Origin: an uncultured Corynebacterium sp.
Lineage (GTDB): Bacteria > Actinomycetota > Actinomycetes > Mycobacteriales > Mycobacteriaceae
Length of the DNA: 64,000 bases
Direction: 5' to 3'
Assembly (NCBI GenBank): GCA_943914465.1
Contig: CALUCD010000009.1
Span: 1 to 64,000 of the forward strand
Below the pieces are notes generated by a model. The model worked only from the letters and a program-made list of their open reading frames with translations. It did not search any database and had not been told where the DNA came from. The number at the start of each line of letters is the position of its first letter. The first letter of the stretch is position 1. Positions 1 to 9,159 of the stretch are shown here, one piece after another. Position numbers and translations under genes: made by a program.

Positions 1-146
1 AGGTCAAACCATATTCCAGCTCACGGCTAGGTGGGGTGTCTGATGAGCTGGGTCATGTACCCGCGCAGGTGGAACCGCGCTGTACACGCGGCACCGCAGT
101 GTGGATTTGCCGCTGGTGGTAGGAAACCAATTGTCGCGCAACGCAA

Positions 147-184
147 AAGCGCCCCGCTCCCAATGAAAAGGAAGCCGGGCGCTT
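147..184 (-). terminator. Rho-independent terminator of the 223-696 gene
   Basis: Two 8-base arms (147-154 and 177-184) are perfectly complementary and GC-rich, with a 22-base loop. Read on the minus strand, the hairpin lies 38 bases past the stop codon of the membrane protein gene and is followed by TTTTG. The tail is short, so termination may be partial. Bases 1-146 hold no gene I can support. Confidence 0.5.
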
Positions 185-222
185 GAAGTTCCTAGGTGGC
201 GATGTAACGCCAGCCCAGAAAC

Positions 223-696
223 TTAGTTGGTAGCAGGAGCTGCGTCACCGGTCGGAGCGAGGGTGTCGACGGCCTCTTCCTCGACGATCTCGGTCTCGGT
301 CACGGTCACATCAGCAGCGCCGTCATTGGCATCAGCGCCGGTTGCTGCGCCGCCGGTAGCAGCGCCATCTTCAACGGTGCTGGTCTCTTCAATGACCTCG
401 GTTGCCGCAGTGGTGGTTGAGGTGCTGTTCACCGTGCTGGTGTCGTCATCGTTGTTGGAGAACAGTGACCACAGCAGCCACAGGAGAAGCAGTGCTGCGA
501 GGATACCAAGCAGCCACTTCCACCAGCCGCCGCCGGTATTATCTTCCTGGACCGCGGTGGAGCCGGTGGTGGTGCGCTGGGTGGTGGTCACGCGATCACC
601 GGTCGGAGTGGACTCGACGCGACGGGAAGCGGTCTCCTTCGAATCCAGGTGCGGATCGAGGTGGCGGTTCGGGTCATTCGGGTTTGGGGTCGTCAT
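223..696 (-). CDS. Small single-pass membrane protein, function unknown
   Basis: A 157-residue protein that I do not recognise as a named family. The first 55 residues are polar and rich in Thr, Asp and Arg. A Trp-rich hydrophobic helix follows at about residues 58-80, then a long tail of Thr, Ala, Asp and Glu with no cysteines. This predicts one membrane helix with low-complexity flanks, as in many actinobacterial envelope proteins. The start is supported by AAAGGA about ten bases upstream of the ATG. The gene is monocistronic, ends at a hairpin terminator, and is divergent from the cation efflux gene. The Asp/Thr/Glu bias makes functional assignment from sequence alone unsafe. Confidence 0.7.
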   Translation of the reverse strand: MTTPNPNDPNRHLDPHLDSKETASRRVESTPTGDRVTTTQRTTTGSTAVQEDNTGGGWWKWLLGILAALLLLWLLWSLFSNNDDDTSTVNSTSTTTAATEVIEETSTVEDGAATGGAATGADANDGAADVTVTETEIVEEEAVDTLAPTGDAAPATN

Positions 697-914
697 CGGT
701 CAGGATCCTTTCGTAACTAATTTTCCAATGCGGCAACTGCCATACTACGGGCAGGCGCCTAGGCTAGACGCAGGGTCCGTTCAAGCCATCAAGCGACCAC
801 CGTAGCAAAGTTTCCTGCCGTCAAAACAAACCTTCGGGTCAATTACTTGAGGTTTCACCACTGTTTTCACTTCTAAGCTGGGGTTTTGGACCGTTCAATT
901 TTATTTTCAATAAG

Positions 915-944
915 TTGACAATAAGTCGGATTGGTGGCTACAGT
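915..944 (+). promoter_or_regulatory. Promoter of the cation efflux gene
   Basis: A consensus -35 box TTGACA (915-920) and a -10 box TACAGT (939-944) are separated by 18 bases. Transcription should begin near 951, directly at the GTG at 952. This implies a leaderless mRNA and argues against a TTG start at 931, which lies inside the promoter. Confidence 0.6.
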
Positions 945-951
945 CGCTCGT

Positions 952-1992
952 GTGCGAACGCAACGGCAGCATGCATCTCGGCGTCCCAAGGCTCGCCGCC
1001 GCCCTGACGAAATGGAAGACGTAGCGAACCACGACGTTGGGCACCCACACACCGGACACGCTCACAGTGGGCATGTGGACGGGCACACGCACGATGGGCA
1101 CACGCACGGTATCGCTGATGCCTCGGCGCGGGCCATAGTTGCAGCTTGTGCCATTACCACGATCGTTTTCCTCGCCGAGCTGATTGGCGGTTGGTTGTCT
1201 GGGTCGATCGCGCTTTTGGCAGACGCCATGCACATGATCTCCGATGCGGCAGGATTGTTCATCGCCCTCATCGCGGTTATTGCAGGCAGGCGGCCCGCAA
1301 ACCAAACGGCCACCTTCGGATATCGTCGCACCGAGGTATTGGCTGCGCTGTTGAACGCGGTTGCGGTTCTCTTCATTTCGGCGTTCATCGTTGTTGAAGC
1401 GATTCGGCGTCTGCGCACGCCGGGTTTGATTGACGTGCGAATCATGGTTGTGATTGCGCTTATCGGGCTGGTAGCAAACGCGCTGTCTGCCTGGATCTTG
1501 TCCCGTCACCGTCACCGATCACTGAATGTCAAAGGCGCATACTTGCACGTCCTCGTCGATCTGGCTGGTTCAGTAGCCGTGATTGCCGCAGGAATTGTCA
1601 TTCACTTCACCGGCTTTGTGTTTGCAGACGTCATCGCTTCGCTCATCATCGCTGCCCTTGTCCTGCCTCGGGCGTGGCAGCTGTTGTCCCAATCGCTGCG
1701 GGTGTTGTTGGAACAGGTACCAGACGGATTCAATGCTGATGCTGTGCGTCCGGCACTGCTTTCAGTAGAGGGGGTGGCCGACGTGCATGATGTCCACTTA
1801 TGGTCTGTGGATGGGACTTCAGTCCTCGCGTCTGCCCACCTCGTAGTTGCCGATGGGACGGCAGCCACGACCGCTGCCCCTCGCATCCTCGATAACGCGC
1901 AGCTCGCGCTGGCGCGGCTGGGTATTACCCACTCAACGATTCAAATTGAGTGTCCTGAGCACTGGCTTCACGAGAGCATTTGTGAGAACTGA
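952..1992 (+). CDS. Cation diffusion facilitator (CzcD/ZitB-like) metal efflux protein
   Basis: Predicted inner-membrane antiporter that exports divalent metals such as Zn, Co or Cd in exchange for protons. The N-terminal region carries about nine His residues alternating with Gly, Asp and Thr, a typical cytosolic metal-sensing stretch. Six hydrophobic segments follow. The two intramembrane metal-site motifs are visible: HMISD in the second helix and HVLVD in the fifth, with the expected His-x3-Asp spacing. A cytoplasmic C-terminal domain of about 90 residues closes the protein. I chose GTG 952 because a promoter -10 box ends seven bases before it; ATG 1012 is the next choice. No metal-sensing regulator gene is adjacent, so the metal cannot be named. 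Confidence 0.88.
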   Translation: MRTQRQHASRRPKARRRPDEMEDVANHDVGHPHTGHAHSGHVDGHTHDGHTHGIADASARAIVAACAITTIVFLAELIGGWLSGSIALLADAMHMISDAAGLFIALIAVIAGRRPANQTATFGYRRTEVLAALLNAVAVLFISAFIVVEAIRRLRTPGLIDVRIMVVIALIGLVANALSAWILSRHRHRSLNVKGAYLHVLVDLAGSVAVIAAGIVIHFTGFVFADVIASLIIAALVLPRAWQLLSQSLRVLLEQVPDGFNADAVRPALLSVEGVADVHDVHLWSVDGTSVLASAHLVVADGTAATTAAPRILDNAQLALARLGITHSTIQIECPEHWLHESICEN

Positions 1993-2007
1993 TCTACAGT
2001 TTGACGC

Positions 2008-3903
2008 ATGGGTTTTACCACGCCGAGTTACTCTCTAATTGACCTTTTCGCCAGGGCAGAGCGCGGGGAGCTTCAGCTGCCAGACTTCCAGCGCGAGTAC
2101 ATTTGGGACGTCGACCGAATCCGCACCTTGATCACATCTGTGCTGCGGGGGTATCCGATCGGCTCGTTTTTAGCGTTGGACACTCGCAGCACACCCGTGC
2201 GTTTCAAACCGCGCCCTTTATCAGGCCTCAGCAGCTGCGGTATTGAACCCGGACTTCTGCTGCTTGATGGTCAACAGCGCCTCACGTCGCTGTATCACGC
2301 GTTCAAAGACGACGGCGCAGTTGCTACCGTTGATTACCTCGGCGAGCCGATCCAACGTCGGTTTTTTGTTGATGTTCGCGCCGCGGTGGCGGCTGATCCA
2401 ATGCCGGTTGAATCCGTGTTCGCGGTAGATCTTGAAGGCCAGGTTCGATCTCACTTCGGCCCGGAGATACCCGGCGGTATCACGTCTCGCGACGACATGC
2501 TCCGCCACGGTGTCATTCCGGTTTCCTTGTTGTTGTGGAAGCAAGGAAACGATCTGCTCATCGACATGGCTGCCACTGCGGACAGCGTGGCTGTGCGCGA
2601 TGCGGTCAAACAGTTCCAAAACGTGGTGCTTCGTTGGTTGCCCGCATATGACGTCCCTGTGGTTCGGGTTGATCGCGAGACATCCCTCGTTGGGATTGGC
2701 CAGATCTTTGCCCACGCCAACTCGGCGGGTGTGCAAATGGACGTGTTCGAGCTTCTCACTGCGACGTTTGCGTCCCAAGACGCTGACTTTGTTCTTGCAG
2801 ACCACTGGGCGGGCGTCGAGAAGCAATTGCGCGAATACCCCGCGCTCGACCGAATTGGACGGATCGAATTTTTGCGTGCGCTCGCGATGCTGATTTCAAG
2901 TAGAAAAGGGCAGGTCGCTGGGCATCGCGGTGACATCCTTGCGATATCGCTCGCTGACTATCGGGCGCACGCCCAGGAGCTCGTCGACGCATTCATTCAG
3001 GCTGCTGAATATCTCGCGCAGCGGTGCATCTTGAGCGTCGATCAGGTTCCGTATTCGGGTCAGATTGTTCCGTTGGCGACGATCTTCGCGCGGCTGGCCG
3101 AGCATCCGGGGGCGCTAGAGGATTCACGAGCCCAAGACCGGCTGCATCAATGGTTTTGGTCGGGCGTGTTCGGTGAACTGTATGGCGCCCACGCACCAAC
3201 AATCCGCGCTGGTCTTGATGTCGCTGAGGTCACCCCATGGGTGCTCGGACAGACAGATGAAACGCCACGGACTGTAGCCGACGCGGAGTTCACCGAGTCT
3301 CGGCTGCTCACCGCAACCGAAGACAGCGGTGTGTACCGCGGGCTGTTTGCGCTGCTCATGGCACGGGGAGCTCGGGATTGGCGGACGGGCAAGCGGTTTG
3401 GCCTGGATACCTATGCTGAACTTCACCCCGGTTTTTCGCCTGTTTTCCCTCCCGAGTTCTGTGCGAGCATTGGAGTCGACCCTGCGCTCGCTCGAAGCGT
3501 ATTGAACCGCACGCCGATGGGGATTCGTACCCACACGGTGATAGAGTCCAATGAGCCGAAGCGTTACCTGCCTCGGTTGCAATCGAAATCTCTTCTCGAT
3601 GACGCTGAGTTCGACGCGGTGATCGAAGGTCATGAGATCAACCCCGCGCACCTGTTGAATTCAAACTGGGATGCGTTTGTAGAGGATCGGAAGCGCCGAT
3701 TCCTTGGCATCATTGAATATTCGATGGATAAACCGGCGTTGCGGGATGTGTCGGCCGGATCCGCTGTCGGAACGGACGAAGACCAGTCGGCGGTGAGGGT
3801 AGGCGAGGCAAACGGTGGCGCGGATGACACAGACACAGACACAGACGCCGAAACGGATGACGCAGACGCTGGCTCTACGCCGGCAAACGACATGCCTCGG
3901 TGA
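2008..3903 (+). CDS. DUF262 (GmrSD-like) protein with degenerate C-terminal HNH region
   Basis: A 631-residue protein. The N-terminal third is a ParB-like DUF262 domain: a Gln-x-Pro-x-Phe-Gln-Arg motif near residue 28, and DGQQRLTSL near residue 90, the nucleotide-binding or hydrolysing signature of GmrS/DndB-type proteins. The middle is helical. Near residues 475-515 the layout of the DUF1524 nuclease domain can be traced (His, FP, Asn-Arg-Thr, PxxYL), but the catalytic His-x-x-His-Ile-Phe-Pro motif is not intact. The last 40 residues are an Asp/Thr-rich tail encoded partly by a six-base tandem repeat. In other systems DUF262 proteins restrict modified phage DNA. Here it is a lone gene next to metabolic genes, so the role is open. 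TACAGT seven bases before the ATG suggests a leaderless transcript. Confidence 0.8.
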   Translation: MGFTTPSYSLIDLFARAERGELQLPDFQREYIWDVDRIRTLITSVLRGYPIGSFLALDTRSTPVRFKPRPLSGLSSCGIEPGLLLLDGQQRLTSLYHAFKDDGAVATVDYLGEPIQRRFFVDVRAAVAADPMPVESVFAVDLEGQVRSHFGPEIPGGITSRDDMLRHGVIPVSLLLWKQGNDLLIDMAATADSVAVRDAVKQFQNVVLRWLPAYDVPVVRVDRETSLVGIGQIFAHANSAGVQMDVFELLTATFASQDADFVLADHWAGVEKQLREYPALDRIGRIEFLRALAMLISSRKGQVAGHRGDILAISLADYRAHAQELVDAFIQAAEYLAQRCILSVDQVPYSGQIVPLATIFARLAEHPGALEDSRAQDRLHQWFWSGVFGELYGAHAPTIRAGLDVAEVTPWVLGQTDETPRTVADAEFTESRLLTATEDSGVYRGLFALLMARGARDWRTGKRFGLDTYAELHPGFSPVFPPEFCASIGVDPALARSVLNRTPMGIRTHTVIESNEPKRYLPRLQSKSLLDDAEFDAVIEGHEINPAHLLNSNWDAFVEDRKRRFLGIIEYSMDKPALRDVSAGSAVGTDEDQSAVRVGEANGGADDTDTDTDAETDDADAGSTPANDMPR

Positions 3904-4798
3904 CTGGTGGCGGGGAAGTGCACGCACGACGGCGGTCGTTGCAGTGGTTTTTGCGGTCGCTCTCGCGGGGTGCGAGAGCACCGAGAGCCGCAACCCTCTC
4001 GATGCAGCCATCGCACGTAACGATTCGCGCCACGTGGACCCGCGGTTTGAGGAGCACCCGGTTGTGCTCGATGACACCGACGGCGTGAGTAGCCTGCAGC
4101 ATTTTTTCCCTGCGTCCGAAACGCTGATCGTGTCTGATGCAACGCCTGAAGCGCAGCTTCGTGCAGCGTCAATCGCGGTGGTTGCCCATGCGCCAATGAT
4201 TGTGTACGACCCGGACCGGCACCAGGAGGTCTCGCGCGAGATTGATCGATTGAACACCCATACGGTGCTCACCGTGGGCGATGTCACTCTGGCGCAAACC
4301 ACTGGTCGGGTCCGGGTGCATCGCGATCCGGGTGGGCTCGATGCTCTCGGGCAAATGATGTCGATCAGGTTTCATGAGCAGGAGGTCGCCAACCCCCGTG
4401 ACGCGGCTGCTGCAGTGGCGCACCTCGATCCGAAGCAGCCGGCGTTTCTTCGCGCAGCATGGTCAACACCGAAGGTCATGCCTGGAGCGGAGGTGCGTCC
4501 TTTTCCGATCATGTCGCGCCGCGACGCTGATATGGCTCCAACTGTGGTTGCTACCGCGCAGAGTTCTATCGCATCCGTCGCCAACGCTCGCAGCTTCGGG
4601 GCGGCAGTGACGATGGTTGATAACCCTGATCCGCGCGCATCAACAGAGGCGTTATTTTCAATGGCCGGTCTCGCCGAAGCGCCGCTTGTCGCCCTTGGAT
4701 CCCAGTTCGGCGCCTCCGAACAGCTCGCGGAGCGTATTATGCAGGCAGAAGAATATTATTTGTCGGGTGAATACGCCACATCCGCGCCAGCGCATTAA
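3857..4798 (+). CDS. Secreted lipoprotein, short paralogue of the 7598-9118 gene
   Basis: Lipoprotein of 313 residues. The signal peptide has Arg residues in the n-region, a hydrophobic stretch, and the lipobox ALAGC with Cys39. The mature part has two alpha/beta modules (one starting ETLIVSDAT, one starting PTVVATAQ) that align by eye with the lipoprotein downstream of leuB; both resemble cell-wall-binding-repeat-2 folds. It lacks the extra C-terminal domain of that paralogue. The ATG at 3857 is preferred; two earlier ATGs (3815, 3824) would overlap the DUF262 gene further and lengthen the n-region. The gene overlaps DUF262 by 47 bases and ends 62 bases before serA. Cell-surface location is well supported; the ligand is unknown. 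Confidence 0.75.
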   Translation: MTQTLALRRQTTCLGDWWRGSARTTAVVAVVFAVALAGCESTESRNPLDAAIARNDSRHVDPRFEEHPVVLDDTDGVSSLQHFFPASETLIVSDATPEAQLRAASIAVVAHAPMIVYDPDRHQEVSREIDRLNTHTVLTVGDVTLAQTTGRVRVHRDPGGLDALGQMMSIRFHEQEVANPRDAAAAVAHLDPKQPAFLRAAWSTPKVMPGAEVRPFPIMSRRDADMAPTVVATAQSSIASVANARSFGAAVTMVDNPDPRASTEALFSMAGLAEAPLVALGSQFGASEQLAERIMQAEEYYLSGEYATSAPAH

Positions 4799-4860
4799 AC
4801 TAGACGCCGCTGCACCTAATATGACCATGCATTTTGACCCCTCCAGGAGAATGAAGCCCC

Positions 4861-6453
4861 GTGGCCAAGCCGGTTGTACTCATCGCTGACAAACTCGCCC
4901 AATCCACAGTCGACGCCCTCGGAGAGACGGTGGAGGTGCGATGGGTCGACGGTCCGAACCGCGATGAGTTACTTGCCGCCGTTGGTGACGCCGACGCGCT
5001 GCTGGTGCGCTCCGCGACTACCGTGGATCGCGAAGTCATTGAAGCGGCGCCAAAGCTCAAGGTTATCGGCCGGGCGGGCGTTGGCTTGGATAACGTTGAC
5101 ATTCCGGCCGCCACGGAGCGCGGCATCATGGTGGTAAACGCCCCGACGTCCAACATTCACTCCGCATGCGAACATGCAATTGCACTGCTGCTTGCGACCG
5201 CACGCCAGATCCCTGCGGCTGATGCGTCACTGCGTGGCGGGGAGTGGAAGCGGTCAGCGTTCAGTGGTGTCGAAATCTATGGCAAGACGGTCGGCATTGT
5301 CGGATTTGGCCACATCGGGCAGCTGTTCGCTCATCGGTTGAGCGCATTCGACACCACCATCATCGCCTACGACCCGTATGCGAATCCAGCTCGCGCAGCT
5401 CAGCTTGGGGTGGAGTTGGTTGAACTTGAAGAGCTCATGGGTCGCGCCGACTTTGTCACCATCCATTTGCCGAAGACAAAAGAGACCGCCGGCATGTTTG
5501 ATGCTGAGCTTTTCGCAAAGGCGAAAGAGGGCCAGATCATTATTAACGCCGCGCGCGGCGGATTGGTCGACGAACAGGCATTGGCGGACGCAATCGAGTC
5601 GGGGCGTATCCGTGGTGCTGGATTCGACGTTTACGCATCAGAGCCGTGCACTGATTCTCCTTTGTTTGAGCTCGACCAGGTGGTAGCTACTCCTCACCTT
5701 GGCGCCTCGACGGTAGAGGCCCAGGATCGTGCTGGTACTGACGTGGCCGATTCTGTGCTCAAAGCGCTCGCTGGCGAATTCGTCGCCGACGCCGTGAACG
5801 TCACTGGCGGCAGAGTCGGGGAAGAGGTTTCCCGGTGGCTCGATCTTGCCCGAAAGCTTGGTTTACTCGCGGGCAGCCTGCTTGATGACGCACCGGTTGC
5901 GCTGAAGGTCACCGCGCGCGGTGAATTGTCCACCGAAGATGTCGAATCACTAAGTCTCTCCGCAGTGCGTGGTCTATTTTCGGGGATTGTGTCCGACCCG
6001 GTGACGTTCGTGAACGCCCCGTCGATCGCAGAGTCACGTGGTCTGAATTACTCAGTAGTCACTGAGACAGAAGCACGCGGCCACCGTAGCGCGCTCGAGG
6101 TGCAGGCCGTGGCCGCAGATGGCACGACATCAACGGTTGAGGGAGCGTTGACTGGACTCGATGGAGTAGAAAAGATTATCCGCATCGACGGGCGGGGTTT
6201 AGACATGCGCGCAGAAGGTCGAAACCTTTTCCTGCGCTACACCGATGCGCCCGGTGCGCTTGGCAAGGTGGGTAGCCGTCTCGGAGAAGCCGGGATCAAC
6301 ATTGCAGCGGCTGCGCTCACGCAAGCGTCGAAAGGCGACGGCGCTGTGCTGGTCCTCCGGGTGGAGCGGGAGGTACCTCCGGAACTCGAAGCTGAGATCG
6401 CTGCATCCGTGCATGCGCGTTCGGTACAGATCGATCTGGATGAGACACGCTGA
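4861..6453 (+). CDS. serA: D-3-phosphoglycerate dehydrogenase
   Basis: Catalyses NAD-dependent oxidation of 3-phosphoglycerate, the first step of serine synthesis. At 530 residues it is the long actinobacterial type: substrate domain, Rossmann domain with GFGHIG near residue 148, the intervening ASB domain (about 315-450) and a C-terminal ACT domain for serine feedback. Catalytic residues are visible: Arg in NAARGGLVDE, Glu in YASEP, His in TPHLGAST. The GTG start follows AGGAGA at a spacing of ten bases. A TAATAT box at 4817-4822 could drive the gene from the 62-base gap. It lies 48 bases before leuB, so the two may be cotranscribed. Identification is secure. Confidence 0.97.
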   Translation: MAKPVVLIADKLAQSTVDALGETVEVRWVDGPNRDELLAAVGDADALLVRSATTVDREVIEAAPKLKVIGRAGVGLDNVDIPAATERGIMVVNAPTSNIHSACEHAIALLLATARQIPAADASLRGGEWKRSAFSGVEIYGKTVGIVGFGHIGQLFAHRLSAFDTTIIAYDPYANPARAAQLGVELVELEELMGRADFVTIHLPKTKETAGMFDAELFAKAKEGQIIINAARGGLVDEQALADAIESGRIRGAGFDVYASEPCTDSPLFELDQVVATPHLGASTVEAQDRAGTDVADSVLKALAGEFVADAVNVTGGRVGEEVSRWLDLARKLGLLAGSLLDDAPVALKVTARGELSTEDVESLSLSAVRGLFSGIVSDPVTFVNAPSIAESRGLNYSVVTETEARGHRSALEVQAVAADGTTSTVEGALTGLDGVEKIIRIDGRGLDMRAEGRNLFLRYTDAPGALGKVGSRLGEAGINIAAAALTQASKGDGAVLVLRVEREVPPELEAEIAASVHARSVQIDLDETR

Positions 6454-6501
6454 GGAGGTCTTGGTGATGGTGCATGCGGACAAGAAGGAGAAGTGGCAGG
6501 C

Positions 6502-7518
6502 GTGAAAATTGCGGTGATCGCGGGTGATGGAATCGGCCCAGAGGTTATGGATGAAGGCCTGAAAGTTCTCCACGCTGTGCGCAACGATGTCGAAGTGACG
6601 GAGTACGACCTTGGGGCGCGGCGCTATTTGCGCAGCGGCGAGTTGCTCACTGACGATGATTTGGAGAGCCTCAAAGAGCACGACGCTATTGTGCTGGGCG
6701 CGATCGGAGATCCTGAACGTGTACCGGCGGGAGTGCTTGAACGCGGCCTCCTTCTGCCGCTGCGGTTCAAATTGGACCACTACGTCAACCTGCGGCCGTC
6801 AAAGTTGTACCCGACTTCACCAAGTCCGCTTGCGCAGCCAGGCAACATTGATTTTGTGGTGGTGCGTGAAGGTACCGAAGGCTTGTACGCAGGCAATGGT
6901 GGCACGCTGCGACAAGGAACTCCACAGGAGATTGCCTGCGAAGTTTCGCAAAATACTCACTACGGTGTCGAACGCGTTGTACGGTACGCCTTTGAGTTGG
7001 CGATGACTCGGCGCAAGAAACTGACGCTGGTGCACAAGACCAACGTTTTGGTGAACGCGGGTGGCCTGTGGCAACGGGTGGTTGACGAAGTCGCGCAGGA
7101 GTTTCCGGGGGTTGAGGTGGATTACAACCATATCGATGCCGCGACGATTTATATGGTGTCCGACCCGCAGCGCTACGACGTGATTGTTACCGACAATCTT
7201 TTCGGCGATATTCTCACCGATCTTGCGGGTGCTGTCACAGGCGGTGTTGGGCAAGCATGCTCGGGCAACATCAACGCGGCGCGGGAGACGCCGTCGATGT
7301 TCGAGCCGGTCCACGGATCCGCGCCAGATATTGCGGGGACTGGCACGGCAGATCCGAGCGCGATGATCTTGTCTATTGCGATGATGCTTCGATTCCTTGG
7401 CGACGATGAAAACGCCACTCGCATCGAGGCTGCTGTCGAACACGAGGTCGCGGCGCGCGATGAGATTTCGGTGACAACTGCCGCTGTTGGTGATCGCGTC
7501 GCCCAGGCCGTGCAGTAG
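6502..7518 (+). CDS. leuB: 3-isopropylmalate dehydrogenase
   Basis: Oxidative decarboxylation of 3-isopropylmalate to 2-ketoisocaproate in leucine synthesis, in the cytoplasm. The 338-residue protein has the isocitrate/isopropylmalate dehydrogenase fold throughout, with the GDGIGPEV start, the substrate-binding RPSKLYP region, and NLFGDILTDL near residue 232, which supplies metal-binding Asp residues. The GTG at 6502 is chosen over GTG 6493 because AAGGAG lies 11 bases before it and only 2 before the other, and because family members begin MK(I/L)AVI. The leuCD genes lie 14 kb away under a separate regulator. Confidence 0.96.
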   Translation: MKIAVIAGDGIGPEVMDEGLKVLHAVRNDVEVTEYDLGARRYLRSGELLTDDDLESLKEHDAIVLGAIGDPERVPAGVLERGLLLPLRFKLDHYVNLRPSKLYPTSPSPLAQPGNIDFVVVREGTEGLYAGNGGTLRQGTPQEIACEVSQNTHYGVERVVRYAFELAMTRRKKLTLVHKTNVLVNAGGLWQRVVDEVAQEFPGVEVDYNHIDAATIYMVSDPQRYDVIVTDNLFGDILTDLAGAVTGGVGQACSGNINAARETPSMFEPVHGSAPDIAGTGTADPSAMILSIAMMLRFLGDDENATRIEAAVEHEVAARDEISVTTAAVGDRVAQAVQ

Positions 7519-7597
7519 GGTAGAGCAGATCCGACTTTTACCCTTTATTCTAGTTTTCGTCTTCCGCCCCGTGCGTTGTTATGTAAGGAGTTGCTTC

Positions 7598-9118
7598 ATG
7601 ACCCTCGCGTCTCGATCATCCCGGCCGTCGCGCACCGCAACGGTTTCCGCCCTGGTGCTTGCTCTCGGCGTAACTACCGTTGCGGGCTGCGATACTACCG
7701 GTGACGGTGTCAGTGGCGCGGGTGGCCAATCCGGTGCACAGCGCTTGGAAACTGATGGGCCCGAGGTGCTTGCAGATGCCAATGGCTCCGGCGTGGATGT
7801 ATCGAAGCGGCTCTTCGAGAAGTCAGATGCGGTAGTCGTCTCGAGCGCGCAGCGGGACGATCAGTTGCAAGCTGCGGCGATTGCCGCGCAGCTCGGGGCA
7901 CCGATGCTGGTGCGCGCGTCAGGGTCCGACGAAGAAGTTGACGCTGAGATTTCGCGGCTCGGTGCTGAACGCATCATCGAGGTTCCAGTCGCGGCGGGCA
8001 ACGAGAACAACAGTGATGTCGCAGAAATTGAGCCGGTGCAAAGCGCGGACGAGGGCGACGACATCGCAGCCATCGCCGCCCAGGACGCCGCAAATCCCCG
8101 CAATGTCGTCATGCCTCCGATGTTGGCGACCGCGTCGACCTCGCCTGCGGCGGTGGCAACAGCACGGGCCGCGGGGGCTGACGTGGAAGTGCTTGAGGTT
8201 GCGGACCCGCGCGCGACCACGGACAGCATTCGACTGGTCAGCGAACAAGACACCCTTGCCCTAGGCGAGGACTTCGGCAGCAGCGAAGACTACCGCGCTC
8301 TGGTTGACCTTGCGGACAACGGTGAGCTCCCCGGTGGCGGTGGCTTGGTCTTTCCAGGCCGGCGAATGATTGCACTCTACGGTCACCCTTACGGCCCGGA
8401 GCTTGGCGTGATGGGGGAGCAATCTCCCGAAGAAGCCGCTAACCTTGCGAAAGAGTACGCATCCTCCTATGAGCCGTTCGCTGATGAACCGATTATTCCA
8501 GCGTTTGAGATCATTGTGACTGTAGCGTCCGAGTTCCCTGGGGAAGATGGAAACTTCTCTAACGAAACCCCGGCGGAGGACATCGAGCCTTACGTCGATG
8601 CCATTATCGACGCGGGCGGATACGCGGTCATCGACCTGCAACCCGGCCAGGGTAGCTTCCTTGAGCAGGCCAAGGCCTACGAAGATCTCCTGCGCCGCCC
8701 GAATGTGGGGCTCGCGTTGGACGCGGAGTGGAAGCTCAACCCAGGAGAAGCACCGTTGTCGCGCATCGGCTCTGCGGCGGCGTCGGAGATTAACGAGGTC
8801 GCAGACTGGTTGGCCGAGCTGATTCGGGACAACGATCTCTCTCAGAAAGCCTTTGTCCTGCACCAGTTCAACATTTCGATGTTTCCGGATCGGGAGAATA
8901 TTGGTACCGAGCACCCTGAGCTCGCGTACGTGCTGCACGCTGATGGCCACGGGGTGCCGGAGCAGAAATTCGACACCTGGAATGTGCTACGGGAAGATCT
9001 GGACCCTAACTTCTATATGGCTTGGAAGAACTTCATCGATGAAGACATCCCCATGTTCACGCCGGAGCAGACCTTCGACGATGTCAATCCTCGGCCCTGG
9101 TTCGTGAGCTACCAGTAG
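7598..9118 (+). CDS. Secreted lipoprotein with two-module N-terminus and barrel-like C-terminal domain
   Basis: A 506-residue lipoprotein starting at an ATG with AAGGAG seven bases upstream. The signal peptide ends in VAGC, with Cys31 as the lipidated residue. Residues of about 60-250 repeat the two alpha/beta modules of the 3857-4798 lipoprotein (for example GAPMLVRA, DPRATTDS). The remaining 250 residues are unique to this copy; strand-like stretches such as VIDLQPGQG and LALDAEWKL, followed by a conserved-looking FVLHQF, suggest a TIM-barrel or glycosidase-like fold, but no catalytic pair can be assigned. It probably acts on or binds the cell envelope. It sits 79 bases after leuB; the function is unknown. 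Confidence 0.78.
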   Translation: MTLASRSSRPSRTATVSALVLALGVTTVAGCDTTGDGVSGAGGQSGAQRLETDGPEVLADANGSGVDVSKRLFEKSDAVVVSSAQRDDQLQAAAIAAQLGAPMLVRASGSDEEVDAEISRLGAERIIEVPVAAGNENNSDVAEIEPVQSADEGDDIAAIAAQDAANPRNVVMPPMLATASTSPAAVATARAAGADVEVLEVADPRATTDSIRLVSEQDTLALGEDFGSSEDYRALVDLADNGELPGGGGLVFPGRRMIALYGHPYGPELGVMGEQSPEEAANLAKEYASSYEPFADEPIIPAFEIIVTVASEFPGEDGNFSNETPAEDIEPYVDAIIDAGGYAVIDLQPGQGSFLEQAKAYEDLLRRPNVGLALDAEWKLNPGEAPLSRIGSAAASEINEVADWLAELIRDNDLSQKAFVLHQFNISMFPDRENIGTEHPELAYVLHADGHGVPEQKFDTWNVLREDLDPNFYMAWKNFIDEDIPMFTPEQTFDDVNPRPWFVSYQ

Positions 9119-9159
9119 TAACGCTCCGCTGGCCAGCATGCTCACGCTAAGGTGAGAAC

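Noticed and set aside
3..122. Open plus-strand frame from the left edge ending at a TAG (120-122)
   Set aside because: Only 39 codons, unusual Cys/Trp-rich end, no start in view. It could be the end of a gene, but nothing supports this.
907..1515. Long minus-strand frame opposite the cation efflux gene
   Set aside because: Arg/Asn-rich translation without any domain; antisense shadow of a clear membrane transporter gene.
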